From positions 104,501 to 168,500 of the forward strand of contig JBMNLV010000013.1 of NCBI GenBank assembly GCA_050953005.1: 64,000 nt of DNA, in the 5' to 3' direction. Shown here piece after piece: positions 18,426 through 27,866 of the stretch; position 1 is the first letter of the stretch; each line of letters starts with the position of its first letter. A program made the translations under genes and the position numbers. The notes below the pieces were generated by a model, which was not told the DNA's origin, ran no database searches, and saw nothing but the letters and a program-made list of their open reading frames with translations. This DNA is from UBA6115 sp050953005 (GTDB lineage Bacteria; Bacillota; Clostridia; Christensenellales; Aristaeellaceae).

Positions 18426-20808
18426 GCGAATCCTGATTGCGCTGTTCTGCGCGCTGTGCTGCCTGCCTTCGGCCGCGGCCCGGGAGGAGGCCTTTGTGCC
18501 CACTGTCCGGCATACCAAACCTGCCCCGCCCCGGGTACAAATCACGCAGCAGGATTTGAGCGCCTACACCCTCCTGTATGAGACTCCTGACGCCAAATAC
18601 CATTGGCGGGAGGACAGGGACATCATCGCGGTGCTGGACAAGGCCAACGGCTATGTCTGGAAGACCGGGGCCGACATCGGCTTCCCCAAGCAGGTGCAGT
18701 CCCGGGTCAGGGAGGCGGAAAGCGCGCAGGAAAAGCTGCGCCTGGCCGAGCCCCTGGAAAAGAGCATGAACAGCACCTATATCGGCGTTGCCAATTCCCT
18801 CATCACCGCAGAGTACCGCGACGGCAAGACCTTTTATGCCGGCAGCGCAGCTGAAAAAGGTGTGGACAGCTTGCTTTCAGCCGTTCCGGGCGAGCCTGGG
18901 CGCTTCACGCTGACGGTGGATTTTCAGGAGCTGCAGCTAAAGGTACAGGTTGAGATCACCTGCCTCACAAAAGGCCTGCGCTATGATATCAGGGCGGACG
19001 GCATTTCAGGGCCGGGAAAAAGCAAGCTGACCGCCATCTGGATCACCCCCTTCCTGGGCGCAAGCGGCGGCGAGGCGGCCTATTTTGACCCGGAAACAGG
19101 GGATTATGGCGAGCCGCGGCCCAAGTACGCGCCGCCGGGCTACGCGATGGTGCCCGATGGCAGCGGCGCCCTGATCCGCTTTCAGGACAACCAGGTCCCC
19201 TTTGTGGAATATGTGGGGGACGTGTACGGCCAGGACCCCGCGACCAGGACCTACTACGCCAGCGCGGCCTCGGATGCCGTGCCGCTAAAGAACCCCTTGA
19301 TGCCGGTCTTTGGCATCGCCCACGGCGACCGCCAGGCGGCCTTTGTCGCCTATGCCGAACAGGGAGCCGAGTACATGAGCGTGGTGATGCGGCCTGAAGA
19401 GAACCTGCGCCTCAAGTACAACTTCTGTTACCCGCGCTTTGAGTACAATGTGGAGTATTACAAGGTCTACAACCGCAAGGGCAGCGGCTACTTCGCCATG
19501 ACAGATCAGGCCTTCCGGTATGATGCGAGCATGGTCTACCTCTTCCTGCACGGGGACGGGTCTGACGGCAGCCCCGCGGCCGACTACACCGGTATGGCGC
19601 AGGCCTACCGCAGGCATCTGATCGAAGAAGGCATCCTGCGGGACGCGCCGCCTGCCTCCCCTGATATCCCGATCCGGCTGGATTTCATCCTCTCCGACAT
19701 GAAGAAGAGCATCCTGGGCCATGAGCAGGTGGTGGTGACCAGCGCCCGGCAGGTCGGCGAGATCCTGCAGCAGGTGCGGGACAGCGGCGTGTCCAACATC
19801 ACCGGCTCCCTGACCGGCTGGCAGGCCGGCGCTGAAACGCTGGCGCGGCCGGACTCCTTCCGCTTTCACCGGGCCACCGGCAGCGAGGGGGAGATCGCAA
19901 GCCTTTTCCGGGACCAGGCAGCCATGGGCGCCACGCTCAGCCTTGCGCGGGAGTACACGCTGCTCAACAGCCGCATGACCTCCTATACGAATGTCGCGGC
20001 CAAGCATATCAACACCTGGTACCTGCTTCATGACAAGTCCTGGGTCTTCCCCGGCGCGCCGGTCAGCGAGTTCAGCTACGCAAGGCCGGATGTTGCGGCC
20101 TCCTGGGTGCGCGGGATCGCGCGCCGCGCCGCGCCCTTTTCCACCGCGCTGACCGTCTCCGGCATCACCAGCACCCTGACTTCCAGCTATGACCGAAGCG
20201 GCGTCAGCCTGACCCTGCCGGACGGCATCCGGGCAGTCCGGGACGCGTTTTCTGAAGCCGGTCAGCAGCTTCAGCTGGACCTGGCAGCGCCCAACCTCTA
20301 CCTCTGGCGATACGCGCGCCGCTTCCTGAACGCGCCGGTTGGCGGTTCCCGGCATGTGTTTGAGACGGACGAGGTTCCCTTCCTGCAGATGGTGCTTTGC
20401 GGCAGCATGGAGGTCTACGGCCCCTACTGCAACTTCTCTTTCTATACCAGGGAGGATGTGCTGCGGATGATTGATTACCACCTCTACCCAGCCTTCATCC
20501 TGTCCCATGGCCCCTCCCACCTGCTCGCGGACACGCTCTCGGGCGATCTGTACTCCACCCAGTATGAGCAGTACCGGCAGCTGATCCCGGAGATTTACGG
20601 CCAGGTCAACGCTGTCCTGCGCGAGGTCAGCGGCTATGCCTGGGTTTCCCGCTTTGTGCCGCAGGCCGGGCTGGTTGTGAACCGCTACGAAAAGAACGGG
20701 CAGGAAGCGCGCATCCTGGTCAACTACACCCCTTTCACCCTCAGCTTTGAGGGGCAGACAGTGGGCCCGCGGAGCGCCCTGTGCGTGAAGGAGGCGCCAA
20801 GGCCGTGA
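18409..20808 (+). CDS. DUF5696-type secreted protein
   Basis: 799 residues; overlaps the previous gene by 17 bp with GAGGAGGTGATG as ribosome binding site. Signal peptide 1-24. The N-terminal half is a beta-sandwich typical of glycoside-hydrolase-like proteins (YVWKTGADIGFP, SMNSTYIGVANSL, YAMVPDGSGALIRFQDNQ). The C-terminal half looks like a TIM-barrel (DIPIRLDFILSDMKKSILGH, VSNITGSLTGWQAGAE, LQLDLAAPNLYLW). This matches my recollection of the DUF5696 family, which travels with Yip1 proteins and sugar permeases. An enzymatic role on glycans is plausible but unproven, and no catalytic pair can be named from sequence alone. Confidence 0.7.
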   Translation: MYTAAKRILIALFCALCCLPSAAAREEAFVPTVRHTKPAPPRVQITQQDLSAYTLLYETPDAKYHWREDRDIIAVLDKANGYVWKTGADIGFPKQVQSRVREAESAQEKLRLAEPLEKSMNSTYIGVANSLITAEYRDGKTFYAGSAAEKGVDSLLSAVPGEPGRFTLTVDFQELQLKVQVEITCLTKGLRYDIRADGISGPGKSKLTAIWITPFLGASGGEAAYFDPETGDYGEPRPKYAPPGYAMVPDGSGALIRFQDNQVPFVEYVGDVYGQDPATRTYYASAASDAVPLKNPLMPVFGIAHGDRQAAFVAYAEQGAEYMSVVMRPEENLRLKYNFCYPRFEYNVEYYKVYNRKGSGYFAMTDQAFRYDASMVYLFLHGDGSDGSPAADYTGMAQAYRRHLIEEGILRDAPPASPDIPIRLDFILSDMKKSILGHEQVVVTSARQVGEILQQVRDSGVSNITGSLTGWQAGAETLARPDSFRFHRATGSEGEIASLFRDQAAMGATLSLAREYTLLNSRMTSYTNVAAKHINTWYLLHDKSWVFPGAPVSEFSYARPDVAASWVRGIARRAAPFSTALTVSGITSTLTSSYDRSGVSLTLPDGIRAVRDAFSEAGQQLQLDLAAPNLYLWRYARRFLNAPVGGSRHVFETDEVPFLQMVLCGSMEVYGPYCNFSFYTREDVLRMIDYHLYPAFILSHGPSHLLADTLSGDLYSTQYEQYRQLIPEIYGQVNAVLREVSGYAWVSRFVPQAGLVVNRYEKNGQEARILVNYTPFTLSFEGQTVGPRSALCVKEAPRP

Positions 20809-21698
20809 AGAAACGCCGTAGCTTCAGCCTGAGAAAGCGCCACAACCGCGTTGGCTATCTCTTTATGACGCCATGGATTGTGGGCTTCCTGCTGTTCACC
20901 CTTTTTCCCTTCGTGGCGACCATCGCGCTGAGCTTCATGGAGGTCAGTTCCACCATCCGCGGCTATGAAATCCGGCCCGTTGGCCTTGACAACTATGTGA
21001 CCGCCTTCTTCCGCAATACGGAGTTTGTCCCGGCGCTGGGCGAGTTCCTGATGATGATCGTCCCTTATACTTTCATGGTGGTGGTGGTCTCCTTCATTGT
21101 GGCTTATCTGCTCAACCGCATCACGCGGGGGCGTGCCCTCTTCCGCACCATCTACTTCCTTCCGGTCATCATCATGTCGGGGCCCGTCATGTGGCAGCTC
21201 CTGGATTCGCAGACCGTGATCCACGGAATGGCCTTGCCGGATGATTTTGACAGCCTCTTCCTGCTGAGCATTCTGCGCAGCTATTCTCCGGCTCTTGCAA
21301 ACCTGCTCTCCGGCGTCTTCCGGCAGCTGTCCACCATCCTCTGGTTCACCGGGATCCCGGTGGTGCTGTTCATCAACGGGCTGCAAAAGATCAACCCCAG
21401 CATGTACGAAGCGGCGCGCATCGATTCCGCCAACGAGTGGCAGATGCTCTGGAAGATCACCATGCCCCAGATTCGCCCCATCGCGCTCATTTCCGCTATC
21501 TTCACCATCGCGCAGCTGAGCACCTACAACATCAGCAGCGTTTACAACCTCATCCGCGCCGCGACCGCCAACACCAGCCAGGGGCTGGGCTTCGCGGCCA
21601 CCTATGCCTGGATCTACAGCCTCCTGGTGCTGCTATTGATGGGCCTTGCTTTCCTTGTCTTCAGGCAGCCCCGGGCAAAGGAGGTGAGCCTGCCGTGA
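20805..21698 (+). CDS. sugar ABC transporter permease, MalF/UgpA type (pair B)
   Basis: 297 residues. GTG start at 20805, overlapping the upstream stop (GTGA), with AAGGAGG ten bases upstream. Six membrane segments beginning at about residue 20 (GYLFMTPWIVGFLLFTLFPF). EAA loop SMYEAARIDSANEWQMLWKI. Second permease pair of this operon, only distantly similar to pair A. Confidence 0.92.
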   Translation: MKKRRSFSLRKRHNRVGYLFMTPWIVGFLLFTLFPFVATIALSFMEVSSTIRGYEIRPVGLDNYVTAFFRNTEFVPALGEFLMMIVPYTFMVVVVSFIVAYLLNRITRGRALFRTIYFLPVIIMSGPVMWQLLDSQTVIHGMALPDDFDSLFLLSILRSYSPALANLLSGVFRQLSTILWFTGIPVVLFINGLQKINPSMYEAARIDSANEWQMLWKITMPQIRPIALISAIFTIAQLSTYNISSVYNLIRAATANTSQGLGFAATYAWIYSLLVLLLMGLAFLVFRQPRAKEVSLP

Positions 21699-22600
21699 GA
21701 AGAAAGCCCGCCTGGGGCCGGATTGCCGGAAAATCCGTGATCTACGCCGTGCTGGTTGTTATCAGCTTTGTCTACCTGGAGCCCGTCTTCCGCATCATTT
21801 CCAAGACCTTCATGAGCGCGCCGGACATCATTGACCCGGCGGTGCAGTGGCTGCCCCGGGCCTTTTCAACCGACAACCTGAGGGTCGCCGCGCGCGTGCT
21901 GAACCTTGGCACCTCCCTGGTCAATTCCCTTTGGTTCTCCGCCCTTCTCGCCGCCTGCCAGACCCTGGTCTCGGCGCTGACCGGCTACGCGCTGTCCCGC
22001 TTTGAGTTTCGCTTCAAGCGTTTCTGGTTCATGATGATCCTGATGGTCTTCATCGTGCCGCTGCCGGTTTTGATGGTGCCGCGGCTGATGATGTTCATCA
22101 CCTTCCAGGACCTGACAAAGATCAAGATGATCGGCACAGCGCTGCCCCAGGTTGCCATGGTGCTGTTGGGCCAGGGCGTGTACTCGACCGTGCTGATCCT
22201 GATTTTCTACAATTTTTTCAACATGATCCCCGGCGTTCTGGATGAGGCGGCGATGATCGACGGCGCGGGCCCCCTGCAGGTGTTCTACCATGTGGTCGTG
22301 CGCTTAAGCCGCGCGACCGTCCTGGTCGTCTTCCTGTTCTCTTTCGTCTGGAACTGGAACGAGACCTATGTCACCGGCACCCTGGTGGCCGGCACCATCC
22401 AGCTTTTGCCCGGGAAGCTTGCCCTGTTTGACCAGCAGTTCGAAAGCCTGGTCTCCTCTTCCGGCAGCGCCTTCCGCATCAACGAGGCCTACAAGATGGC
22501 CGCCACCTTCATCTCCATCCTGCCCCTGATCGGGCTGTACCTTCTGGTGCAGCGCCAGTTCATCCAGGGCATCGAGAACACCGGCATCACCGGTGAATAA
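21695..22600 (+). CDS. carbohydrate ABC transporter permease, MalG/UgpE type (pair B)
   Basis: 301 residues. GTG start at 21695 (GTGA overlap) behind a near-perfect AAAGGAGGTGA. Six membrane segments. EAA loop GVLDEAAMIDGAGPLQVFYH. Ends IQGIENTGITGE, normal for the family. Confidence 0.92.
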   Translation: MRRKPAWGRIAGKSVIYAVLVVISFVYLEPVFRIISKTFMSAPDIIDPAVQWLPRAFSTDNLRVAARVLNLGTSLVNSLWFSALLAACQTLVSALTGYALSRFEFRFKRFWFMMILMVFIVPLPVLMVPRLMMFITFQDLTKIKMIGTALPQVAMVLLGQGVYSTVLILIFYNFFNMIPGVLDEAAMIDGAGPLQVFYHVVVRLSRATVLVVFLFSFVWNWNETYVTGTLVAGTIQLLPGKLALFDQQFESLVSSSGSAFRINEAYKMAATFISILPLIGLYLLVQRQFIQGIENTGITGE

Positions 22601-22617
22601 AGCCCGAAAGGACCAAC

Positions 22618-23610
22618 ATGATGATCAAACAGCTGCTCGTAAGCCTTGTGGCGCTGCTGATCGGCCTGGCGCCCGTATTTGCGCCGCGCATGGCAATAAA
22701 GGAGGAACAACCAATGAATACTTCCGGCTTTGACAAGGGAAAACTGAGGGTGGGCACGGCGGTGTCCGGCGCTTACGTTCAGCCGGGCAGCGTTTTGACC
22801 CCTGCGCCTGATGAGGCCAAGGCCACCGGCTTTGTCTATGACGAGTCAAAGCTGACCTATGAGCTGGTCTGGGCGGACGAGTTTGACACTCCCGGCGCGC
22901 CGGATCCTGAGCGCTGGGACTATGATCTGGGCGGCAGCGGCTGGGGTAACAACGAGCTGCAGTTCTACACCGGGGAGGGAAACGCCTGGGTTGAGGACGG
23001 CTGCCTGGTCATTGAGGCCCGCGAGGAGCGGCGCGGCAACCGTGCCTATACCTCCGCGCGCCTGGTGACGCGCGGAAAGGGCGACTGGCTTTACGGACGC
23101 TTTGAGATTCGCGCGAAGATGCCCCGGGGGCTCGGCACCTGGCCGGCGATCTGGATGCTGCCGACGGACTGGGCCTATGGCGGCTGGCCCGCCTCGGGCG
23201 AGATCGATATCATGGAGCACGTGGGCTATGACCAGGGAGTGAGCCATGCCTCGGTGCACACCAAGGCCTTCAACCACGTGATCGGCACCCAGAAGTCCGC
23301 CAGGACGCGGCTTTCCGATATCAGCGAGGAGTTCCATACCTACACCCTCACCTGGCTTCCGGACAAGCTGTTTATCGCGGTGGACGGCGAGGTCTATTTC
23401 ACCTATGAACCGGGCCGCTATATAGCGCAGCCCACCTTCAGGGAATGGCCCTTTGACCGGCGCCACCACCTGCTGCTGAACATCGCCTTTGGCGGAAACT
23501 GGGGCGGCGCGCGCGGGATTGACGAGAACGCGCTTCCCCAGCGGATGCTGGTGGACTATGTGCGCGTCTACCAAAGCCCCGAAATCACAGCCTTGACGAA
23601 GGGGGAGTGA
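22618..23610 (+). CDS. GH16 family endo-beta-glucanase (laminarinase type)
   Basis: 330 residues from 22618. The catalytic signature is GEIDIMEHVGY (E-x-D-x-x-E: nucleophile and acid/base Glu), with the flanking WPAIWMLPTDWAYGGWPASG and LLLNIAFGGNWGG that are typical of GH16 laminarinase/lichenase enzymes. These cut internal beta-1,3 or beta-1,3-1,4 linkages. Residues 1-22 look like a signal peptide behind a modest AAAGGA site. A much stronger AAAGGAGG site precedes an in-frame ATG at 22714 (MNTSGFDKG), which would give a cytoplasmic 298-residue enzyme. It lies 18 bp after permease pair B and just before a phosphorylase. Confidence 0.9.
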   Translation: MMIKQLLVSLVALLIGLAPVFAPRMAIKEEQPMNTSGFDKGKLRVGTAVSGAYVQPGSVLTPAPDEAKATGFVYDESKLTYELVWADEFDTPGAPDPERWDYDLGGSGWGNNELQFYTGEGNAWVEDGCLVIEAREERRGNRAYTSARLVTRGKGDWLYGRFEIRAKMPRGLGTWPAIWMLPTDWAYGGWPASGEIDIMEHVGYDQGVSHASVHTKAFNHVIGTQKSARTRLSDISEEFHTYTLTWLPDKLFIAVDGEVYFTYEPGRYIAQPTFREWPFDRRHHLLLNIAFGGNWGGARGIDENALPQRMLVDYVRVYQSPEITALTKGE

Positions 23611-23613
23611 GTT

Positions 23614-26600
23614 TTGAGTCACAAGAAGGACAGCCTTGCCCCTGCCTATGAGCTCGCGGGCAATCGCTTTGTGATCCGCGGCTTTGACCGCGCGCCGGCG
23701 TTTACCAGCTTCCTGCCCGGCGTCGCGGGCCGGCTGGGCATTCCCCTCTGGGCCTACACTGTTAACCGTGGCCAGTGCATTTCCAGCCTGGGCGTGCACC
23801 ACAAGGGCAACGCTATCCTGGAATTCCTTCCCGCCAACCTCGCCTATGAGCGCACGCCGGTCAACGGCTTCCGCACCTTCCTGCGCCTGAACGGGGAATA
23901 CCTGGAGCCCTTCAGCCCGCTTTATCAAGCCGAGCGGACGCTGGAAATCTCCTTTGGTTTCCAGACCATCCGCGAAACGGCCAGCCTGTACAGCTTTGAG
24001 GTCACCTACTTCCTGCTGCCGGAGGCGCCGCTGGGCGCGCTGGTCAGGAGGGTGACATTGACCAGCCGCGCGGATCAGGCGCTTCAGGTCGAGCTGCTGG
24101 ACGGCCTGCCCCGGGTGCTGCCCTTCGGCCTGCAGCTGGGCCAGTTCAAGGAGTTGTCCAACCTTATGCGCAGCTGGGCGGAGGTTTCCTTTGTGCGCGA
24201 GCGCGCGGCGCTGTACCGCATGCGCTCCGGCACGGCGGATGAGGCCCAGGTGGCGGAGGTCACCGGCGCGAACTTCTACCTGTCTGTCATGGACGGCGCG
24301 CTGCAGGAGGTGGTGTTTGACCCGGATGCTGTTTTCGCCTTTGATCAGACCCAGCTCCTGCCCCGGAACTTCATGGCGGGCGGCCTGTCGTCCCTGCCCC
24401 TGGGGGACCAGGTCGCGGCCAACAAGTACGCCTGCGCCTTTACCCCGGTTGAAACAACCCTGGCTCCGGGAGAGAATCTGAGCTTTACCAGCCTGACCGG
24501 GCATACCCCGGGGGAAAGCCTGCTTGCCGCGCTCTTGCCCGCCTTCTCTTCCCCGGGCTATTTTGAGCAGCGGCAGCAGCGCGCGGCCCAGGTGCTGGAG
24601 GAGATGCTGCAAGACGTTCAATGCGAGAGCGGGCATCCTGCCTTTGACCTGTACATCAGGCAGTGCTACCTGGACAACCTGCTGCGCGGCGGCTATCCGG
24701 AGATCCTGGGCGAGGGCGAGGGGCGCAAGGTCGTGCACCTGTACAGCCGAAAGCACGGTGACCCGGAGCGCGACTACAACTTTTTCACCACCGCGGGCGA
24801 ATACTACTCCCAGGGCAACGGCAACTTCCGCGATGTCTGCCAGAACCGCCGAAACGATGTGCTCTTTCGGCCGGAGGTGGGGGACGCCGACGTCTACACC
24901 TTCCTGTCCCTCATTCAGATGGACGGCTACAACCCGCTGGAGATCCGCCCGGTCAGTTTCGTCCTGCCCGGGGAGCGCATGAATGAGGCCCTGCGCCTGA
25001 TGAAAGCGCGGGTGGACGCGCCGGAGGAGGTGCTGAGGAGTCTGATGATCAAGCCTTTCACCCCCGGTTCCTTGTGCCGGGCGCTCGCGTCCCGCGGCCT
25101 TGCCGTCAGCGGCAATCTGCGGGGGCTGGTTTCTGGCCTTGTCAGCCTTTCCGATCAGCGCATCGAGGCCGGCTTTGGCGAGGGCTGCTGGAGCGACCAT
25201 TTCACCTACTGCCTGGACCTGGTGGACGCCTACCTGAGCGTCTTCCCTGACCGGCAGGAGGAGCTGCTGTTTGGCCGGCAGGACTACCGCTTTTATGATT
25301 CCGGCCACTATGTGCGCCCCCGGCGCCAGACTCAGGTGCTGACCGCGAAGGGCGTGCGCCAGTATGGCGCGCTGGCGCGGGATGAGGAGAAACACGCGTC
25401 CCCGGGTTTTCGGCCCGGCCAAACCAATTGGCTGAAGGACCGGGAAGGGCGCGAAGTATCCACCTGCCTGTTCGGGAAATTGCTGTGCCTGGCTGTGAAC
25501 AAGGCCGCGCTGCTGGATCCGGCCGGCTGCGGGATTGAGATGGACGGCGGCCGTCCCGGCTGGTGCGACGCGATGAACGGCCTGCCCGGCCTCTTTGGCA
25601 GCGGCATGCCCGAAACCCTGGAGCTGCGCCGCCTGCTGGACTTTATGATCCGGGTCTGCCCGGAGGCAGGGAGCCTGAAGCTCCCCAAAGAGCTGGCGGA
25701 TTTCGCTGTTTCACTGTCAAAGGTTCAGGCGGACACGCCCCTTCGCCGCTGGCAGGCTGCGGCGGACCTGCGCGAGGCTTTCCGGGAAAGGACGCGCCAC
25801 GCGCTCTCCGGCCGGGAAGAGGCGCTTTCCTATGCGTGTATCCGGCAGATTTTATGCGCCTTCCTGGCCCTTGTGGACGCGGGCGTCGCGCGCGCCCTGG
25901 ACCTTGGCGGGGGCCTGATGCCCACCTACTTTACCTTTGCCGCCGAAAGCTTTGACCGGCAGACAAACGCCGACGGCAGCCCCCGCCTGTCGCCGGACGG
26001 CCTGCCGCTTGTCACCGTGACCGGCTTTAAACAAGAGCCGGTCCCCCCCTTCCTGGAGGGGCCGGCCCGATGCCTGGCGGCCGCCCGCCCGGGAGAGGAG
26101 GACCGGCTGCGCCGTATGACCGGCCTGGTGCAAGACAGTGAGCTGTTCGACCGGAAGCTGCTGATGTACCGCACCAGCGTGCCGCTGGATCACCTGTCCC
26201 TGGAATATGGGCGCATCCGCGCCTTCACCCCCGGCTGGCTGGAGCGCGAGAGCGTTTTCCTTCACATGGAGTACAAATACCTTTACGGCCTCCTGCGCGC
26301 GGGACTGGTTGAGGAGTTCTTCACAGCCGTCAGGGGGGCCCTCATCCCCTTCCTGGATCCGGCTGTCTACGGGCGCAGCATCCTGGAAAACGTCTCCTTC
26401 ATCGCCTCCTCCCGCAACCCGGATCCGGCGCTGCACGGGCGCGGTTTCGTGGCGCGGCTGACCGGCTCCACCACCGAGATGCTCAGCATCTGGCTGCGCA
26501 TGATGGCAGGACCCGGGCCCTTTTTCCAGGAGGAGGGGGAGCTGGTCTTCAGGCTCTCGCCCATCCTGCCGGACTGGCTCTTTGACCAAAACGGCTGCCT

Positions 26601-26811
26601 GTCTTTCACCCTGCTGTCCCGCTGCCGGGTGCGGCTTGTCAACGAGAACCGGCGGCCCACCTTTGGAAAGGGCGCTGTTCGCGTCGCGCGCCTGCGCCTG
26701 ACCGACCTGTCCGGCCGGCAGATTGAGGTGATGGGCGACAGCCTGCGGGGCGAGCTGGCCCTGGCCGTGCGGGAGGGCAGGATCACGGCCCTTGAGGCGG
26801 TGTTGCTGTGA
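23614..26811 (+). CDS. inverting glucan phosphorylase, GH94/GH149/GH161 type
   Basis: 1065 residues. TTG start at 23614, 3 bp after the GH16 stop, with GGGGGAG upstream. No signal peptide, so cytoplasmic. An N-terminal beta-sandwich (about 1-300: FTSFLPGVAGRLGIPLW, VNRGQCISSLGV) leads to an (alpha/alpha)6 barrel with SRKHGDPERDYNFFTTAGEY, GEGCWSDHFTYCLDLVDAYL and the phosphate-site-like GRSILENVSFIASSRNPDPA...HGRGFVARLTGSTTEM. These blocks are characteristic of disaccharide/glucan phosphorylases. The length (over 1000) and partnership with GH16 favour the beta-1,3-glucan phosphorylases of GH149/GH161 over cellobiose phosphorylase. Probable product: glucose-1-phosphate. Asp of WSDHFTY is a candidate catalytic acid (inference). 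Confidence 0.8.
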   Translation: MSHKKDSLAPAYELAGNRFVIRGFDRAPAFTSFLPGVAGRLGIPLWAYTVNRGQCISSLGVHHKGNAILEFLPANLAYERTPVNGFRTFLRLNGEYLEPFSPLYQAERTLEISFGFQTIRETASLYSFEVTYFLLPEAPLGALVRRVTLTSRADQALQVELLDGLPRVLPFGLQLGQFKELSNLMRSWAEVSFVRERAALYRMRSGTADEAQVAEVTGANFYLSVMDGALQEVVFDPDAVFAFDQTQLLPRNFMAGGLSSLPLGDQVAANKYACAFTPVETTLAPGENLSFTSLTGHTPGESLLAALLPAFSSPGYFEQRQQRAAQVLEEMLQDVQCESGHPAFDLYIRQCYLDNLLRGGYPEILGEGEGRKVVHLYSRKHGDPERDYNFFTTAGEYYSQGNGNFRDVCQNRRNDVLFRPEVGDADVYTFLSLIQMDGYNPLEIRPVSFVLPGERMNEALRLMKARVDAPEEVLRSLMIKPFTPGSLCRALASRGLAVSGNLRGLVSGLVSLSDQRIEAGFGEGCWSDHFTYCLDLVDAYLSVFPDRQEELLFGRQDYRFYDSGHYVRPRRQTQVLTAKGVRQYGALARDEEKHASPGFRPGQTNWLKDREGREVSTCLFGKLLCLAVNKAALLDPAGCGIEMDGGRPGWCDAMNGLPGLFGSGMPETLELRRLLDFMIRVCPEAGSLKLPKELADFAVSLSKVQADTPLRRWQAAADLREAFRERTRHALSGREEALSYACIRQILCAFLALVDAGVARALDLGGGLMPTYFTFAAESFDRQTNADGSPRLSPDGLPLVTVTGFKQEPVPPFLEGPARCLAAARPGEEDRLRRMTGLVQDSELFDRKLLMYRTSVPLDHLSLEYGRIRAFTPGWLERESVFLHMEYKYLYGLLRAGLVEEFFTAVRGALIPFLDPAVYGRSILENVSFIASSRNPDPALHGRGFVARLTGSTTEMLSIWLRMMAGPGPFFQEEGELVFRLSPILPDWLFDQNGCLSFTLLSRCRVRLVNENRRPTFGKGAVRVARLRLTDLSGRQIEVMGDSLRGELALAVREGRITALEAVLL

Positions 26812-27833
26812 ACGGGCAGGCAGGCGGGGACATCGTTACCATTCATGACGTCGCCAGGGAGGCGGGCGTCTCCATCTCCACTGTGTCCAACGTGGTCAAC
26901 GGTGTCAACAAGGTCAGCCCGCGCACGCGAGAAAAGGTGCTGCGCGCCGTGCATCTGCTCAATTACATCCCCAACGTGAACGCCAGGATGCTGAAAACCA
27001 GGCGGTGCAACACGATCGGGCTGTTCGTGTCCAGCATCCAGGGCGAGTACTATACCCTCCTGGCCCAGGCCATCCACAGGGAGTGCATTCGCGCGGGCGT
27101 GCAGATGAGTATCCATGTCGGCAACAACAGCACGGGGGAGGAGGTCTATGCGGTCATCGCTTCCTCCGGTGTCGCGGGCGCCATCATCATGGACGAGGCC
27201 TTGGATGGCCCCTGGGTCGAGCGGCTGCGCCTGCGCGGTCTGCCCCTGGTCTTTATCGACCGCGAGCTTGTCGGCCCCCTGATTTCCAGCGTCATCATCG
27301 ACAATTACCGGGGCGCCAAACAGGCCATGGACTATCTGCTGGGCCTGGGGCACAGGCGCATCGGCTTTATCCGCGGCCTGGATAACCGCGACGGCCAGGA
27401 CCGCTACCGCGCTTACCGCGACAGCCTCAAGGCCCGCGCGCTATCGATTGATCCTGCCTATGTCCTCCAGGGATTTTTTGAGTATGAGATCGCCTATCAT
27501 GCGGTGCGGGGATTTTTGGACGGCGGCCCGGTTTTGCCAGACGCCTTTTTCTGCGCCAACGACGAGACGGCCTGGGGCTGCATCCGCGCCCTGGCCGAGC
27601 GGGGCATCAAGGTTCCGGAGGAGCTCAGCGTGATGGGCTTTGACAACATTGTGATGTCCGCCTACTATACGCCCCCGCTGTCCACCGTCATCAACCCTGT
27701 GACCGAGCTTGGCACCAGTGCCGCCCTGGAACTGCTGCGCCTGATGGACAGCCCCCACGCTGCCCCCGGCCGCGGGTGTACGCTGATGCCGGAGATGGTG
27801 CTGCGCGCGTCCTGCGCGGAGAGAACCGCGTAG
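26808..27833 (+). CDS. LacI-family transcriptional regulator
   Basis: 341 residues. GTG start at 26808, overlapping the previous stop (GTGA). Helix-turn-helix and hinge: VTIHDVAREAGVSISTVSNV, then KVLRAVHLLNYIPNVNARML. Periplasmic-binding-like effector domain from about residue 65 (NTIGLFVSSIQGEYYTLLAQ) with the usual LGLGHRRIGFIRG and VMGFDNIVMSAYYTPPLSTV. It closes the beta-glucan operon and most likely acts on the 16-bp palindrome at 9855-9870 (inference). Confidence 0.93.
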   Translation: MNGQAGGDIVTIHDVAREAGVSISTVSNVVNGVNKVSPRTREKVLRAVHLLNYIPNVNARMLKTRRCNTIGLFVSSIQGEYYTLLAQAIHRECIRAGVQMSIHVGNNSTGEEVYAVIASSGVAGAIIMDEALDGPWVERLRLRGLPLVFIDRELVGPLISSVIIDNYRGAKQAMDYLLGLGHRRIGFIRGLDNRDGQDRYRAYRDSLKARALSIDPAYVLQGFFEYEIAYHAVRGFLDGGPVLPDAFFCANDETAWGCIRALAERGIKVPEELSVMGFDNIVMSAYYTPPLSTVINPVTELGTSAALELLRLMDSPHAAPGRGCTLMPEMVLRASCAERTA

Positions 27834-27866
27834 GGAAAGCGCTGCTCTGCTTGTGTTTTAAGCTAA

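Noticed and set aside
16824..18545. A 573-codon minus-strand open frame opposite the NHL-TPR-Yip1 gene
   Set aside because: Composition typical of a mirrored high-GC gene; no motif.
22846..25422. An 858-codon open frame on the minus strand opposite GH16 and the phosphorylase
   Set aside because: It is a GC-rich shadow frame: Arg/Ala/Gly/His-rich product without domains or ribosome binding site, opposite genes with clear motifs.
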